From assembly GCA_028140145.1 (NCBI GenBank), contig JAOIOC010000005.1:1-64000 (forward strand): DNA of 64,000 nt, in the 5' to 3' direction. Of the stretch, positions 30,030 through 38,517 are shown piece by piece. The DNA comes from SAR86 cluster bacterium (GTDB lineage: Bacteria > Pseudomonadota > Gammaproteobacteria > Magnimaribacterales > AG-339-G14). The translations under genes were made by a program, and so were the position numbers. Position 1 is the first letter of the stretch. Every line of letters begins with the position of its first letter. The notes beneath the pieces were generated by a model that worked only from the letters and a program-made list of their open reading frames with translations, searched no databases and was not told the DNA's origin.

Positions 30030-31182
30030 TTTGAGAATATTATTTATCTTCTTTCTACTTTCAATTTCAAATATATCATCCCAGACTTTGATACCAGACC
30101 CTCCTGAGGTAAATGCAAAAAGTTATATTTTAGTTGAGGCTCATACCAATGAAATTATTTCAGAGCAAAATGCAGATCTGCCATCTGGTTTAGCCAGCTT
30201 AACAAAAATTATGACAGGTTATGTGGTTGCTGATCAAATTGAGAAAGGCTTCATATCAAAAGAAGATCAAGTTTTGATTTCTGAAGTTTGTTGGCGAATG
30301 GAGGGCTCAAGAATGTTTATCCAGGAAGGAAAAAGAGTTTCTGTTGATGATTTACTTAAGGGAATGATTATTCAATCTGGTAATGATGCGAGCTGTGCTT
30401 TAGCTGAGCATGTTGCTGGTACCCAAGGGGATTTTGCTGTCTTGATGAATGAGTATGCTTTTGAATTGGGTATGCTAGATTCAAATTTTGTAAATCCAAC
30501 AGGATTACCTGATGTAAACCATTACTCAACCGCTAGAGATTTAGCAAAATTAAGTATCAGAATGATAAATGATTTTCCAGAGCACTATTCTTTATATAAA
30601 GAAAAAGAATTTACTTTTGATGATATAAGACAATTGAATAGAAACAGCTTACTCTGGCAAGACGATTCCGTTGATGGGATTAAAACTGGGCATACAAATG
30701 ACTCAGGTTATTGTCTAGCTGGCTCTGCCATCAGAGGAGAAACAAGATTTGTAAGCATTGTTTTGAAGAGTGCATCTGAAAAGACAAGAATAAGAGATAC
30801 TAGACGATTGCTGGACTATGCATTTAGGTTTTACCAAACAAAAACAATCGTGAAAGCATACGAGCCATTAACAACCGTCGATGTTTGGGCTGGAATTGAT
30901 GGAAAAGTCTCGCTGGGTTTAGGATCGGATTTAAAAATTACTCTGCAAAGGAATAAATTTAAAAATCTTGAATTAGATCTGCCCAGCAGTTTGGGTGTAA
31001 GGGCGCCAATATCCAGGGACCAAAAACTCGATGAGTTAATTTTGTTATCTAACGGCGAAAGAATTCAGTCTTATGATTTAGTAGCCATAACAGACGTAAA
31101 GAAAAAAAGTTTTATTTCAGCATTGTGGGATAACTTAATTTTCTCGATTTATAGTTTTTTCATGCAAGATGAAACTACTTAA
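30019..31182 (+). CDS. dacA: D-alanyl-D-alanine carboxypeptidase (PBP5/6 type)
   Basis: Trims the terminal D-Ala of peptidoglycan stem peptides. Signal peptide, then active-site Ser60 in SLTK (60-63), SGN at 120-122 and KTG at 222-224. The C-terminal domain and a terminal amphipathic anchor (about the last 20 residues) match PBP5/6. Length 387. Its ATG lies inside mltB; an in-frame TTG 12 nt downstream is an alternative. The usual neighbour rlpA is missing upstream. Confidence 0.95.
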   Translation: MRFDLRILFIFFLLSISNISSQTLIPDPPEVNAKSYILVEAHTNEIISEQNADLPSGLASLTKIMTGYVVADQIEKGFISKEDQVLISEVCWRMEGSRMFIQEGKRVSVDDLLKGMIIQSGNDASCALAEHVAGTQGDFAVLMNEYAFELGMLDSNFVNPTGLPDVNHYSTARDLAKLSIRMINDFPEHYSLYKEKEFTFDDIRQLNRNSLLWQDDSVDGIKTGHTNDSGYCLAGSAIRGETRFVSIVLKSASEKTRIRDTRRLLDYAFRFYQTKTIVKAYEPLTTVDVWAGIDGKVSLGLGSDLKITLQRNKFKNLELDLPSSLGVRAPISRDQKLDELILLSNGERIQSYDLVAITDVKKKSFISALWDNLIFSIYSFFMQDETT

Positions 31183-32021
31183 TGTCTTTCTCTTCTTTAA
31201 ATTTTGAGATAAAAGAATCTCATAAACTTTTTATATCGCCCTTTGATAGGGGCTTTATATTCGGGGATGCTGTTTATGAAATGATCCTTTGTATAGACGG
31301 AAGATGTATCTTTCTCGAAGATCATCTTGCTAGGCTAAAGCAGAGTCTGGCTTCAATAAAACTAATTCCAGATTTTAAAGAAAAAAACTTAGAGGATGAA
31401 ATTAATAGAATAGCAAATGTTAATGATGCTCCTTTTCAAGCAATTTATGTGCAAATTTCCAGAGGAGTTCAATTAATGAGAAATCATCTTCCTGAAAAAA
31501 ATATAAGTCCTACAGTCTTTATAACGTCTATCAAAATTAATGATCCATCAGATCGTTATGTAGGAATTTCTGCTTTACTTAAAGATGATGAGAGGTGGTT
31601 AAAAACAGATATCAAATCTACATCTTTATTAGCAAACGTTTTGAGTAAAATTGAAGCTGATTCTGAAGGCCATGACGAAGTAATCTTACATAGAGATGGT
31701 TTTTTGAATGAAGGCGCAGTATCAAACTTATTTCTATTCATAAATGATGATCTTCATACACCATCTCTTGACGCAAACATATTGCCCGGGGTCACAAGGG
31801 CAAAACTCATTAATTTAGCTGAAGCTAATAACATCAAAGTTATACAAAGGATTATTCCTTTATCGGAAATTGATAACGCTCAAGAGGTTTTTATGTCTTC
31901 AACTACCAAAGGAGTAATTCCTGTAGTAAGAATAATAGGCTCTAAGTTTGATACAGATAAACCAGGTGATCTCACATCGAGACTAAGAGAAATATATATA
32001 AAAGAAACTTATCAAACATAG
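31182..32021 (+). CDS. dat: D-amino-acid transaminase (class IV PLP aminotransferase)
   Basis: Fold-type IV aminotransferase, likely interconverting D-alanine and D-glutamate for peptidoglycan. The N-terminal SPFDRGFIFGDAVYEM motif, the PLP-lysine segment LLANVLSKIEA, and EGAVSNLFLFI support the family; the context after dacA favours D-amino-acid specificity over branched-chain or aminodeoxychorismate enzymes. Length 279. Start overlaps the dacA stop by one base (TAATG). It is convergent with holA by 10 nt. Confidence 0.85.
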   Translation: MSFSSLNFEIKESHKLFISPFDRGFIFGDAVYEMILCIDGRCIFLEDHLARLKQSLASIKLIPDFKEKNLEDEINRIANVNDAPFQAIYVQISRGVQLMRNHLPEKNISPTVFITSIKINDPSDRYVGISALLKDDERWLKTDIKSTSLLANVLSKIEADSEGHDEVILHRDGFLNEGAVSNLFLFINDDLHTPSLDANILPGVTRAKLINLAEANNIKVIQRIIPLSEIDNAQEVFMSSTTKGVIPVVRIIGSKFDTDKPGDLTSRLREIYIKETYQT

Positions 32022-32932
32022 GACATTAAGGCATTGAAACGAACCTTAATTAACTTTTCATTATTTTCTGATTTAATCAATCTATCTAATCTAGCAATTT
32101 CAATTTTAATTTTATTAATAGAATCTTTTGATATTGTTTTAGCCTTATTTTTTAAATCAGATACATAATCAAAAGGCCCTGGCACTTTCATTGTTGGATT
32201 GGATTGTAATGCTTCGATAAAAGACAATTCTCTATTTAAGCTCCAAAGCATTAAAGTTAAAGGTACTTTCTCAATCAGAAGTTGATTAAGAAGTTTATTA
32301 AAAAGCTGTGCATTTGAATTGATGAAACTCCTTGAAAAAGAAAATATATCTTTGCTTGAACTATCGATCAATGAATCTTTGATGGTGATCATTTTTAGAT
32401 CTTCATTTTTTGATATGAGTTTGAGACATTTTAGCTCTTGATCTGCAGCTAAGAGATTTCCATTTGTCAGTTCAGTTAAATAATCAGTCATTTGAACATC
32501 TAAATTCAAACCTCTTCTTTTAGCTCTGGACTTAAGCCATGTAGGAAATTGATTTGGATAAATCTTTTCTATGTGTGACGATTTCGTGATGGACGAAATT
32601 TTTTTAAACCATGCACTGCCTTTAACTTTGGTTACGTTCTCAATTGATAAGATAATTGTTTTGGAACTTTCTGCTTGACCTGAGAAGTTCTCTAAATAAT
32701 TGAGACAGTCTTTCGTAGGAGCAAATCCATTAATTCTTATATCTAAAAGCTCTTTATCCTCAAATAAAGATAAACTGTCATTGCTATCAAATTTATCCCA
32801 GTTAAACTTTTTGTCCACAAAAAAAATTTTTCTATTTAGAAACCCTTCTTTTTTTAATTTATTTATCTCGATTAATCTATTTTCTTGAAGCAGAAAGGGC
32901 TCGTCACTAATTAAGCAATATATGTTAGCCAT
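32012..32932 (-). CDS. holA: DNA polymerase III delta subunit
   Basis: Clamp-loader subunit that opens the beta sliding clamp. The N-terminal ISDEPFLLQENRLIEI and the central YLTELTNGNLLAADQELKCLKL match HolA; the C-terminal part is alpha-helical. Length 306, a little short of E. coli (343). Last gene of the minus-strand operon, overlapping lptE by 8 nt, an arrangement conserved as leuS-lptE-holA. Confidence 0.92.
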   Translation of the reverse strand: MANIYCLISDEPFLLQENRLIEINKLKKEGFLNRKIFFVDKKFNWDKFDSNDSLSLFEDKELLDIRINGFAPTKDCLNYLENFSGQAESSKTIILSIENVTKVKGSAWFKKISSITKSSHIEKIYPNQFPTWLKSRAKRRGLNLDVQMTDYLTELTNGNLLAADQELKCLKLISKNEDLKMITIKDSLIDSSSKDIFSFSRSFINSNAQLFNKLLNQLLIEKVPLTLMLWSLNRELSFIEALQSNPTMKVPGPFDYVSDLKNKAKTISKDSINKIKIEIARLDRLIKSENNEKLIKVRFNALMSYV

Positions 32933-33401
32933 TAGAAATTTTTATCAGATTAAACTTAATATCATCTAGAGCTTTATCAAGAAAAGAATTTTTGATTTCT
33001 TCTGTAATTTTGTCATTCGAGAGAATATTTGAAGTATTGTAAGGATAAAGTTCCGAGTCATAGAAACTTTGTAAAATGATTTTGTCATCTAAGATAAATT
33101 CATACTCTAAAGAATATTCAATGCTTCCCACGGCAGGTGTAAGATTTTTATCCGTTGCAGAAAGAAATTTCCCAATTCTTTGTGAAATAATTCTAATTTT
33201 TAAATCAACTTGATCTGTTTTAGATAAGTTCAATCCAACATATCCCTGATTAGATTTAATATTTTTGACAAGTAATTTATTAAGAGGAGTGCTTTCATAA
33301 ATCAATAGGGCATCAAGCTTTGATGGATTATTAGAAACTAAACTATACCCGCAGGAATAAAAAAACAGACATAAAAGGGATAAACAGACATAACGCATCA
33401 C
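32925..33401 (-). CDS. lptE: LPS-assembly lipoprotein LptE
   Basis: Outer-membrane lipoprotein that plugs LptD and delivers lipopolysaccharide to the cell surface. The lipobox is FYSC, giving lipidated Cys17, and the mature protein opens CGYSL as in LptE. Length 158. Sequence conservation is low in this family, so the call leans on the lipoprotein signal plus its position between leuS (4-nt overlap) and holA. Confidence 0.88.
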   Translation of the reverse strand: MMRYVCLSLLCLFFYSCGYSLVSNNPSKLDALLIYESTPLNKLLVKNIKSNQGYVGLNLSKTDQVDLKIRIISQRIGKFLSATDKNLTPAVGSIEYSLEYEFILDDKIILQSFYDSELYPYNTSNILSNDKITEEIKNSFLDKALDDIKFNLIKISNG

Positions 33402-35782
33402 ACAACAAAGTTTATCAATTTACCTTTAACAAATATTATTTTTTTTACTTCTTTCCCTTCTAAATGCTTTGCAACATTTTCAATTTTCATCGACATAGAT
33501 TTGACGTCATCTTCACCTGCTTCAATATCAATGATTAACTTGCCTCTGGATTTCCCATTAACTTGAACAATGAAATCAACTTCATTAGATTCTAAGAAAT
33601 TTTCATTTGGAACTGGCCAACTTTCATTGTAAAGAAAATGACCTCCAGCATCCTTCCACAGTTGTTCTGTAACATGAGGAATGATTGGATTGAGAAGACT
33701 TATAGCAACCCTTAAAGTTTCATTAACTAATGTTTTTTGATCTTCAGAAGAATTATCATCAAGGAATTTATCAGGTATTGCATTTATCATTTCCATGACT
33801 GAAGAAATTGCGGTGTTGAAAGAAAATCTTCTTGAGAAATCATCATTAACTTTTTTGATGGTCTGATTCACTTTGATGTAAAGTTTTTCCATTTCAGAAT
33901 CTTCAGAGTTATGTTCATAGCGCCCAACAGTTGAAAAATGTTTTTGGGACATTGTCCAAAGTTTATTGATAAATTTAAACGAGCCTTTAATGCCACTATC
34001 GGACCACTCCAAAGACTGTTCAGGAGGGGCTGCAAACATCATAAACAATCTCAAAGAGTCAGCACCGTATTCTTCAATTAAATCATCTGGGTTCACTACA
34101 TTACCTTTTGACTTAGACATTTTTGCGCCATCCATAAGAACCATTCCCTGACAGAGAAGATTCGTAAACGGCTCCCTTGTATCCAAATATCCTAATTCAT
34201 TAAGAACTTTGCAGAAAAACCTAGAGTAGAGCAGATGAAGTATTGCATGTTCAATTCCTCCTATGTACTGATCGACCGGTAACCAATAATTTGCTTCATC
34301 ATCTAAAATATCTTTATCTGATTTAAAAGATGCATACCTTGCGTAATACCAAGAGGATTCAAAAAAAGTATCAAGCGTATCTTTTTCTTTAACGTATTTT
34401 TTTCCATTTCTCTCTATTGACTCTGCCTTTAGCTCATCATCGGATAGATCTGAAAAAGGAATAGCATCGTTGTCATCTTCATTCTCAGAAATCATCATCG
34501 GAATAGGAGCGCCCCAAGATCTCTGCCTGGAAACACCCCAATTTCTGAGCCTGAAATTTTCTTCAAATCTTCCAAAATTATTTTGCTCAGCAAATTTTTG
34601 TATTTTTATGAATGCATCTTCAAAACTTAAACCATCGAATTGACCCGAATTAATCAATTTCCCTTTATCTGTAGATGCTTGATCAGAATCTTCGTTCTCG
34701 GAAGAAATTACCCTAAGGATAGGAAGTGAATATTTTGTGGCAAATTCAAAATCTCTTTGATCGTGACCAGGTACACCCATCAATGCGCCTGATCCATAAT
34801 CTGAAAGCACGAAGTTTGCTACCCAAATGGGTATCTTTTCTTTTGTGACTGGGTGATAGGCAAATTCGTTAAGAAAAAAACCTTTTTTTTCTTGTAGCGC
34901 CTGATCTTTTTCTGCGCTTTTAACTTTACTCATTTCTTCTATCCAGATCTGTAAATCTTTATTCTCAGATAGTTTTCTCTTCGTGATTTCATGTGCTGAT
35001 GAAAGTGCAATAAAGCTGACACCCATGATGGTGTCAGGCCTTGTAGTAAAAACTTCAATTGGCTTATCTATCACTGAGTTTTCAAATTGGAATATCATTC
35101 CCTTTGATTTACCAATCCAATTCTCTTGCATTAGCTTTACTTGTTCAGGCCAGCCAGAAAGATTCCTTAATTCTGAAAGAAGTTCATCAGCATAGTCAGT
35201 TATCTTTAGAGACCACTGATTAAGGAATTTTTTTTCTACCGGAGCCCCAGATCTCCAGCCTCGACCATCGATGACTTGTTCGTTTGCTAAAACTGTTTTA
35301 TCAACTGGATCCCAATTTACTTCAGCTTTTTCTCTAATAACCAAACCCTTTTCAAACATTTTACAAAACAGATCTTGCTCCCATTTATAATAGCTCTCAT
35401 CACAAGTAGAAAATTCTCTTCGCCAGTCATAGGCAAATCCTAATTGTTTAAGCTGACTTCTCATTGTTTCTATATTCTGATAGGTCCAGTCTTTTGGAGA
35501 AACTTTGTTTTCTATTGCTGCGTTTTCTGCCGGCAACCCAAAAGCATCCCAACCCATTGGTTGCATGACGCATTTTCCTAATCTGATATTGAATCTAGAA
35601 ATTAAATCACCAATCGTATAATTTCTAACGTGACCCATATGGATTTTTCCAGACGGGTAGGGCAGCATGCTTAAGCAGTAAAATTTATCTTTATCAGTAT
35701 CGGGGTCTACCTCGAAAGCATTATTTGAATCCCAGTAATCTTGAATAGATTGATCAATGACTTTTGGATCATACTCTTTCAT
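33398..35782 (-). CDS. leuS: Leucyl-tRNA synthetase
   Basis: Class I synthetase charging tRNA-Leu. The HIGH-type motif is PYPSGKIHMGHVRNY, the KMSKS loop is AKMSKSKGNVV, and the CP1 editing domain carries the TTRPDT motif. Length 794, shorter than E. coli (860). It follows accC by 8 nt and overlaps lptE by 4 nt. Confidence 0.97.
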   Translation of the reverse strand: MKEYDPKVIDQSIQDYWDSNNAFEVDPDTDKDKFYCLSMLPYPSGKIHMGHVRNYTIGDLISRFNIRLGKCVMQPMGWDAFGLPAENAAIENKVSPKDWTYQNIETMRSQLKQLGFAYDWRREFSTCDESYYKWEQDLFCKMFEKGLVIREKAEVNWDPVDKTVLANEQVIDGRGWRSGAPVEKKFLNQWSLKITDYADELLSELRNLSGWPEQVKLMQENWIGKSKGMIFQFENSVIDKPIEVFTTRPDTIMGVSFIALSSAHEITKRKLSENKDLQIWIEEMSKVKSAEKDQALQEKKGFFLNEFAYHPVTKEKIPIWVANFVLSDYGSGALMGVPGHDQRDFEFATKYSLPILRVISSENEDSDQASTDKGKLINSGQFDGLSFEDAFIKIQKFAEQNNFGRFEENFRLRNWGVSRQRSWGAPIPMMISENEDDNDAIPFSDLSDDELKAESIERNGKKYVKEKDTLDTFFESSWYYARYASFKSDKDILDDEANYWLPVDQYIGGIEHAILHLLYSRFFCKVLNELGYLDTREPFTNLLCQGMVLMDGAKMSKSKGNVVNPDDLIEEYGADSLRLFMMFAAPPEQSLEWSDSGIKGSFKFINKLWTMSQKHFSTVGRYEHNSEDSEMEKLYIKVNQTIKKVNDDFSRRFSFNTAISSVMEMINAIPDKFLDDNSSEDQKTLVNETLRVAISLLNPIIPHVTEQLWKDAGGHFLYNESWPVPNENFLESNEVDFIVQVNGKSRGKLIIDIEAGEDDVKSMSMKIENVAKHLEGKEVKKIIFVKGKLINFVV

Positions 35783-35790
35783 AAAAATAT

Positions 35791-37128
35791 TTACTTTATG
35801 TTAAGAATATCTCTTAAGTAATTTATTGAGATTTTTTCTTCAACAAAGTTTGGCTCAATAAGAATTCTTTGATGAAGAGGAGCATTTGTATTTATTCCCT
35901 CTATATAAGTTTCTTCGAGCGCTACTCGCATCTTTCTTATTGCAGAAATTCTATCGCTTGAATGCGCACATATCTTCGCTATCAAAGCATCATAATATTG
36001 GGGAACTGTATAACCAGAATAGAGATGAGAATCGGTCCTAATCCTAAATCCGCCTGGAGGATGGAATTCAGTTACCTTGCCAGGAGATGGAATGAAAGTT
36101 TCGTGATGTTCAGCATTTATCCTGCATTCGATTGCATGACCGCGGCAGTTAATATCTTCTTGAGACAAAGGAATTTCCTGACCTGCTGCAATCATAATTT
36201 GTAGTTTTACAAGATCAATCCCAGTTATCATTTCTGTGATTGTGTGTTCTACCTGCAATCTTGTATTCATTTCAATAAAGTAAAAATTTCCATCCTCATA
36301 AAGAAACTCAAAAGTACCTAAACCTTTATAATTAATCTTTTTGCAGGTGTTCACTGCTATCTTTCTTATTTCATCTAATTTTTCTTGAGGAATATCAAAA
36401 GCAGGAGCTTCTTCAATGATTTTTTGATTTCTTCTTTGGATTGAGCAGTCTCTTTCAAAAAAATGAACAACATTACCGTGATCATCAGCGGCTACTTGTA
36501 TCTCTACGTGCCTTGGAGTTTGGAGATATTTCTCTATATAAACTTCGTCACTTCCAAAGCTATTTAAGGCTTCAATTTGAGTGAGACTTAGTTTTGACAA
36601 AAATTCTTCTTTTTTCTCACAGATTTGTATTCCTTTACCTCCGCCTCCTGCAGCAGCTTTTATTATTACTGGATAGCCAATTTCATCAGCCATCTTCAAT
36701 GCTTCTTCCTCCGAGTTAATTCTTCCTGTACCCGGGACGGGCTGCATTCCAGCTGATAAAACTGCTTCTTTGGCAGTGATTTTATTTCCCATCACTTTTA
36801 TGGTTTCTGAATCTGGCCCTATGAATTTGTATCCGCTAGATGTTACTTGTTGAGCAAAATGATCGTTTTCTGAGAGAAAACCTACGCCCGGATGAATAGC
36901 ATCAATCCCTGTCAGTTCTGATGCGCTTATAATAGCAGCGACGTTGAGATAACTTTTTGCTGATTCTGCAGGTCCGATACAAATGGATTCATCCGCCATC
37001 TTTACATGTTTTAAATCTTTATCTGCTGACGAATAAACAGCAACAGTCTTTATATCAAGTTCTTCACATGCTCTTAAGATTCTTAAGGCGATTTCTCCTC
37101 TATTAGCTATAAGGATTTTTTTAAACAT
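35791..37128 (-). CDS. accC: Biotin carboxylase subunit of acetyl-CoA carboxylase
   Basis: Carboxylates the biotin of BCCP using ATP and bicarbonate, the first step of fatty-acid synthesis. MFKKILIANRGEIALRI opens the N-terminal domain; the ATP-grasp glycine loop KAAAGGGGKGIQIC and the ERDCSIQRRNQKIIEEAPA and EMNTRLQVEHTITE segments are diagnostic. Length 445. Part of the aroQ-accB-accC run. Confidence 0.97.
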   Translation of the reverse strand: MFKKILIANRGEIALRILRACEELDIKTVAVYSSADKDLKHVKMADESICIGPAESAKSYLNVAAIISASELTGIDAIHPGVGFLSENDHFAQQVTSSGYKFIGPDSETIKVMGNKITAKEAVLSAGMQPVPGTGRINSEEEALKMADEIGYPVIIKAAAGGGGKGIQICEKKEEFLSKLSLTQIEALNSFGSDEVYIEKYLQTPRHVEIQVAADDHGNVVHFFERDCSIQRRNQKIIEEAPAFDIPQEKLDEIRKIAVNTCKKINYKGLGTFEFLYEDGNFYFIEMNTRLQVEHTITEMITGIDLVKLQIMIAAGQEIPLSQEDINCRGHAIECRINAEHHETFIPSPGKVTEFHPPGGFRIRTDSHLYSGYTVPQYYDALIAKICAHSSDRISAIRKMRVALEETYIEGINTNAPLHQRILIEPNFVEEKISINYLRDILNIK

Positions 37129-37134
37129 TGGACT

Positions 37135-37620
37135 TCAAGAAATAACAAATAAGGTTTGATCGAACTCAACAGGCTCAGCATTCTCAACTAAGATTTGTTT
37201 TACTGTTCCGGAAAACTCTGACTTTACCTCATTCATCATTTTCATGGCTTCAATTATGCAAAGTACATCACCTTCATTAATCTGATCACCAACTTTTACA
37301 AAAGGTTCTGACTCTGGATTTGGAGCAGAATAAAAAGTTCCTACCATTGGAGAATTCATTTTATTTCCACTTTCAAGTACATCTGATGTTTGGCTTATTT
37401 CTTGTGTAACTGTTGCTTCAGATGAAGGTGCCGATGGCATAGCAATCGGAGACTGTTGAGTAGGTTCTGAAATAATAGCAGGAGTTGAAGAAATAAAATT
37501 ACCTGGAATAGGATTACTTTTTACAAGTTTTACAGCTTCTTCACCTTCTTTAATTTCTATTTCATTGAGATTAGATTCCTCTAACATTTCAATTAATTTT
37601 TTTACTTTACGAATATCCAT
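37135..37620 (-). CDS. accB: Biotin carboxyl carrier protein
   Basis: Carries the biotin between biotin carboxylase and carboxyltransferase. The N-terminal helix, a Pro/Ser/Gln-rich linker (about 40-85) and the C-terminal biotinyl domain with EAMKMMNEV (biotinylated Lys127) are all visible. Length 161. Abuts aroQ (1-nt overlap) and lies 6 nt before accC. Confidence 0.97.
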   Translation of the reverse strand: MDIRKVKKLIEMLEESNLNEIEIKEGEEAVKLVKSNPIPGNFISSTPAIISEPTQQSPIAMPSAPSSEATVTQEISQTSDVLESGNKMNSPMVGTFYSAPNPESEPFVKVGDQINEGDVLCIIEAMKMMNEVKSEFSGTVKQILVENAEPVEFDQTLFVIS

Positions 37621-38066
37621 TAATCCTCCCTTAGTAGATAATTTTTTGCTGCTTGAAAGGCCATTAAATAACTTTGCTTTCCAAATCCTGAAACCACTCC
37701 CAAAGAAATGTCTGAAAAATATGACTTTTCTCTGAATTCTTCTCTGCCATAAATGTTAGATAAATGTATTTCAATCAAAGGAATATTTACACCAAGTATC
37801 GCATCCCTCAAAGATATGCTTGAGTGGGTGAAGGCGCCTGGATTGAATAGAATAATTTTTACTCCATTAGATTTAGCATTATGAATCTTGTCAACTAACT
37901 CATGCTCAGCATTACTTTGAAAGCATTCGGTATCAATATTGTTCTCTTTGCCTAGCTTTTCTATTGTTTTTTCAATATCTTCAAGAGAAAAATCTCCGTA
38001 AATATCTGGCTCTCTTTCACCTAAAAGATTCAAATTTGGCCCATTTAAAAGCAAGATCGAAGACAT
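37620..38066 (-). CDS. aroQ: Type II 3-dehydroquinate dehydratase
   Basis: Converts 3-dehydroquinate to 3-dehydroshikimate in aromatic amino acid synthesis. [19 protein letters not shown] contains the catalytic tyrosine and arginine region, and [16 protein letters not shown] and [14 protein letters not shown] complete the active site. Length 148. Same position before accB-accC as in Pseudomonas. Confidence 0.96.
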   Translation of the reverse strand: MSSILLLNGPNLNLLGEREPDIYGDFSLEDIEKTIEKLGKENNIDTECFQSNAEHELVDKIHNAKSNGVKIILFNPGAFTHSSISLRDAILGVNIPLIEIHLSNIYGREEFREKSYFSDISLGVVSGFGKQSYLMAFQAAKNYLLRED

Positions 38067-38076
38067 TGAGCGAATT

Positions 38077-38517
38077 TTAAAGTATTTTTTTAGAAATTAA
38101 ACGATTTTCTTTGAATAATAGATCTATTTTGTTATTTTTTTCTGGATAGCAATATTTTCCTTGATAGCATCCCAAATAGTTTAATTTGAATGACAAGATG
38201 CCGTCCTTTAGATTTGGGAGATTAAAGAAAATATTATTAATGAAGACTTCAGACTCTCCAAAAAACTCATCTTTTAAAACTAATGACTCTGTTTCTACCT
38301 TTAAATTTTTATTTTCCGGAGAGACTGTGAAGTTTAGCTTATCGGAATAAACGTAAACATTTTGATGTAATTCCAAATCTATCAAAACATGATCATCAAA
38401 AGAATTTATAGTGATAGTATATGCCTCCTCAGGAGATACGAATTGATCACTCGTTTCAATAAACAAGAAACTATTGCTTGAAAAGATAGCTGAAACAAAA
38501 AGTAAAAATAAATTCAT
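38077..38517 (-). CDS. Stand-alone DsbD alpha-type (N-terminal) periplasmic domain
   Basis: Matches only the first, periplasmic domain of the thiol-disulfide transporter DsbD. After a signal sequence (1-17) come VSPEEAYTI, an immunoglobulin-like strand series with QNVYVYSDKLNF, and the redox pair YLGCYQGKYCYPE with five residues between the cysteines, as in E. coli DsbD Cys103/Cys109. The protein then stops after 146 residues; the membrane (beta) and thioredoxin (gamma) domains are absent. Full-length dsbD occupies this same place before aroQ in Pseudomonas aeruginosa, so this looks like a domain-reduced remnant. The ATG at 38517 was chosen because it starts at the signal peptide; a longer open frame to 38667 lies inside the divergent ABC gene. 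Confidence 0.75.
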   Translation of the reverse strand: MNLFLLFVSAIFSSNSFLFIETSDQFVSPEEAYTITINSFDDHVLIDLELHQNVYVYSDKLNFTVSPENKNLKVETESLVLKDEFFGESEVFINNIFFNLPNLKDGILSFKLNYLGCYQGKYCYPEKNNKIDLLFKENRLISKKIL

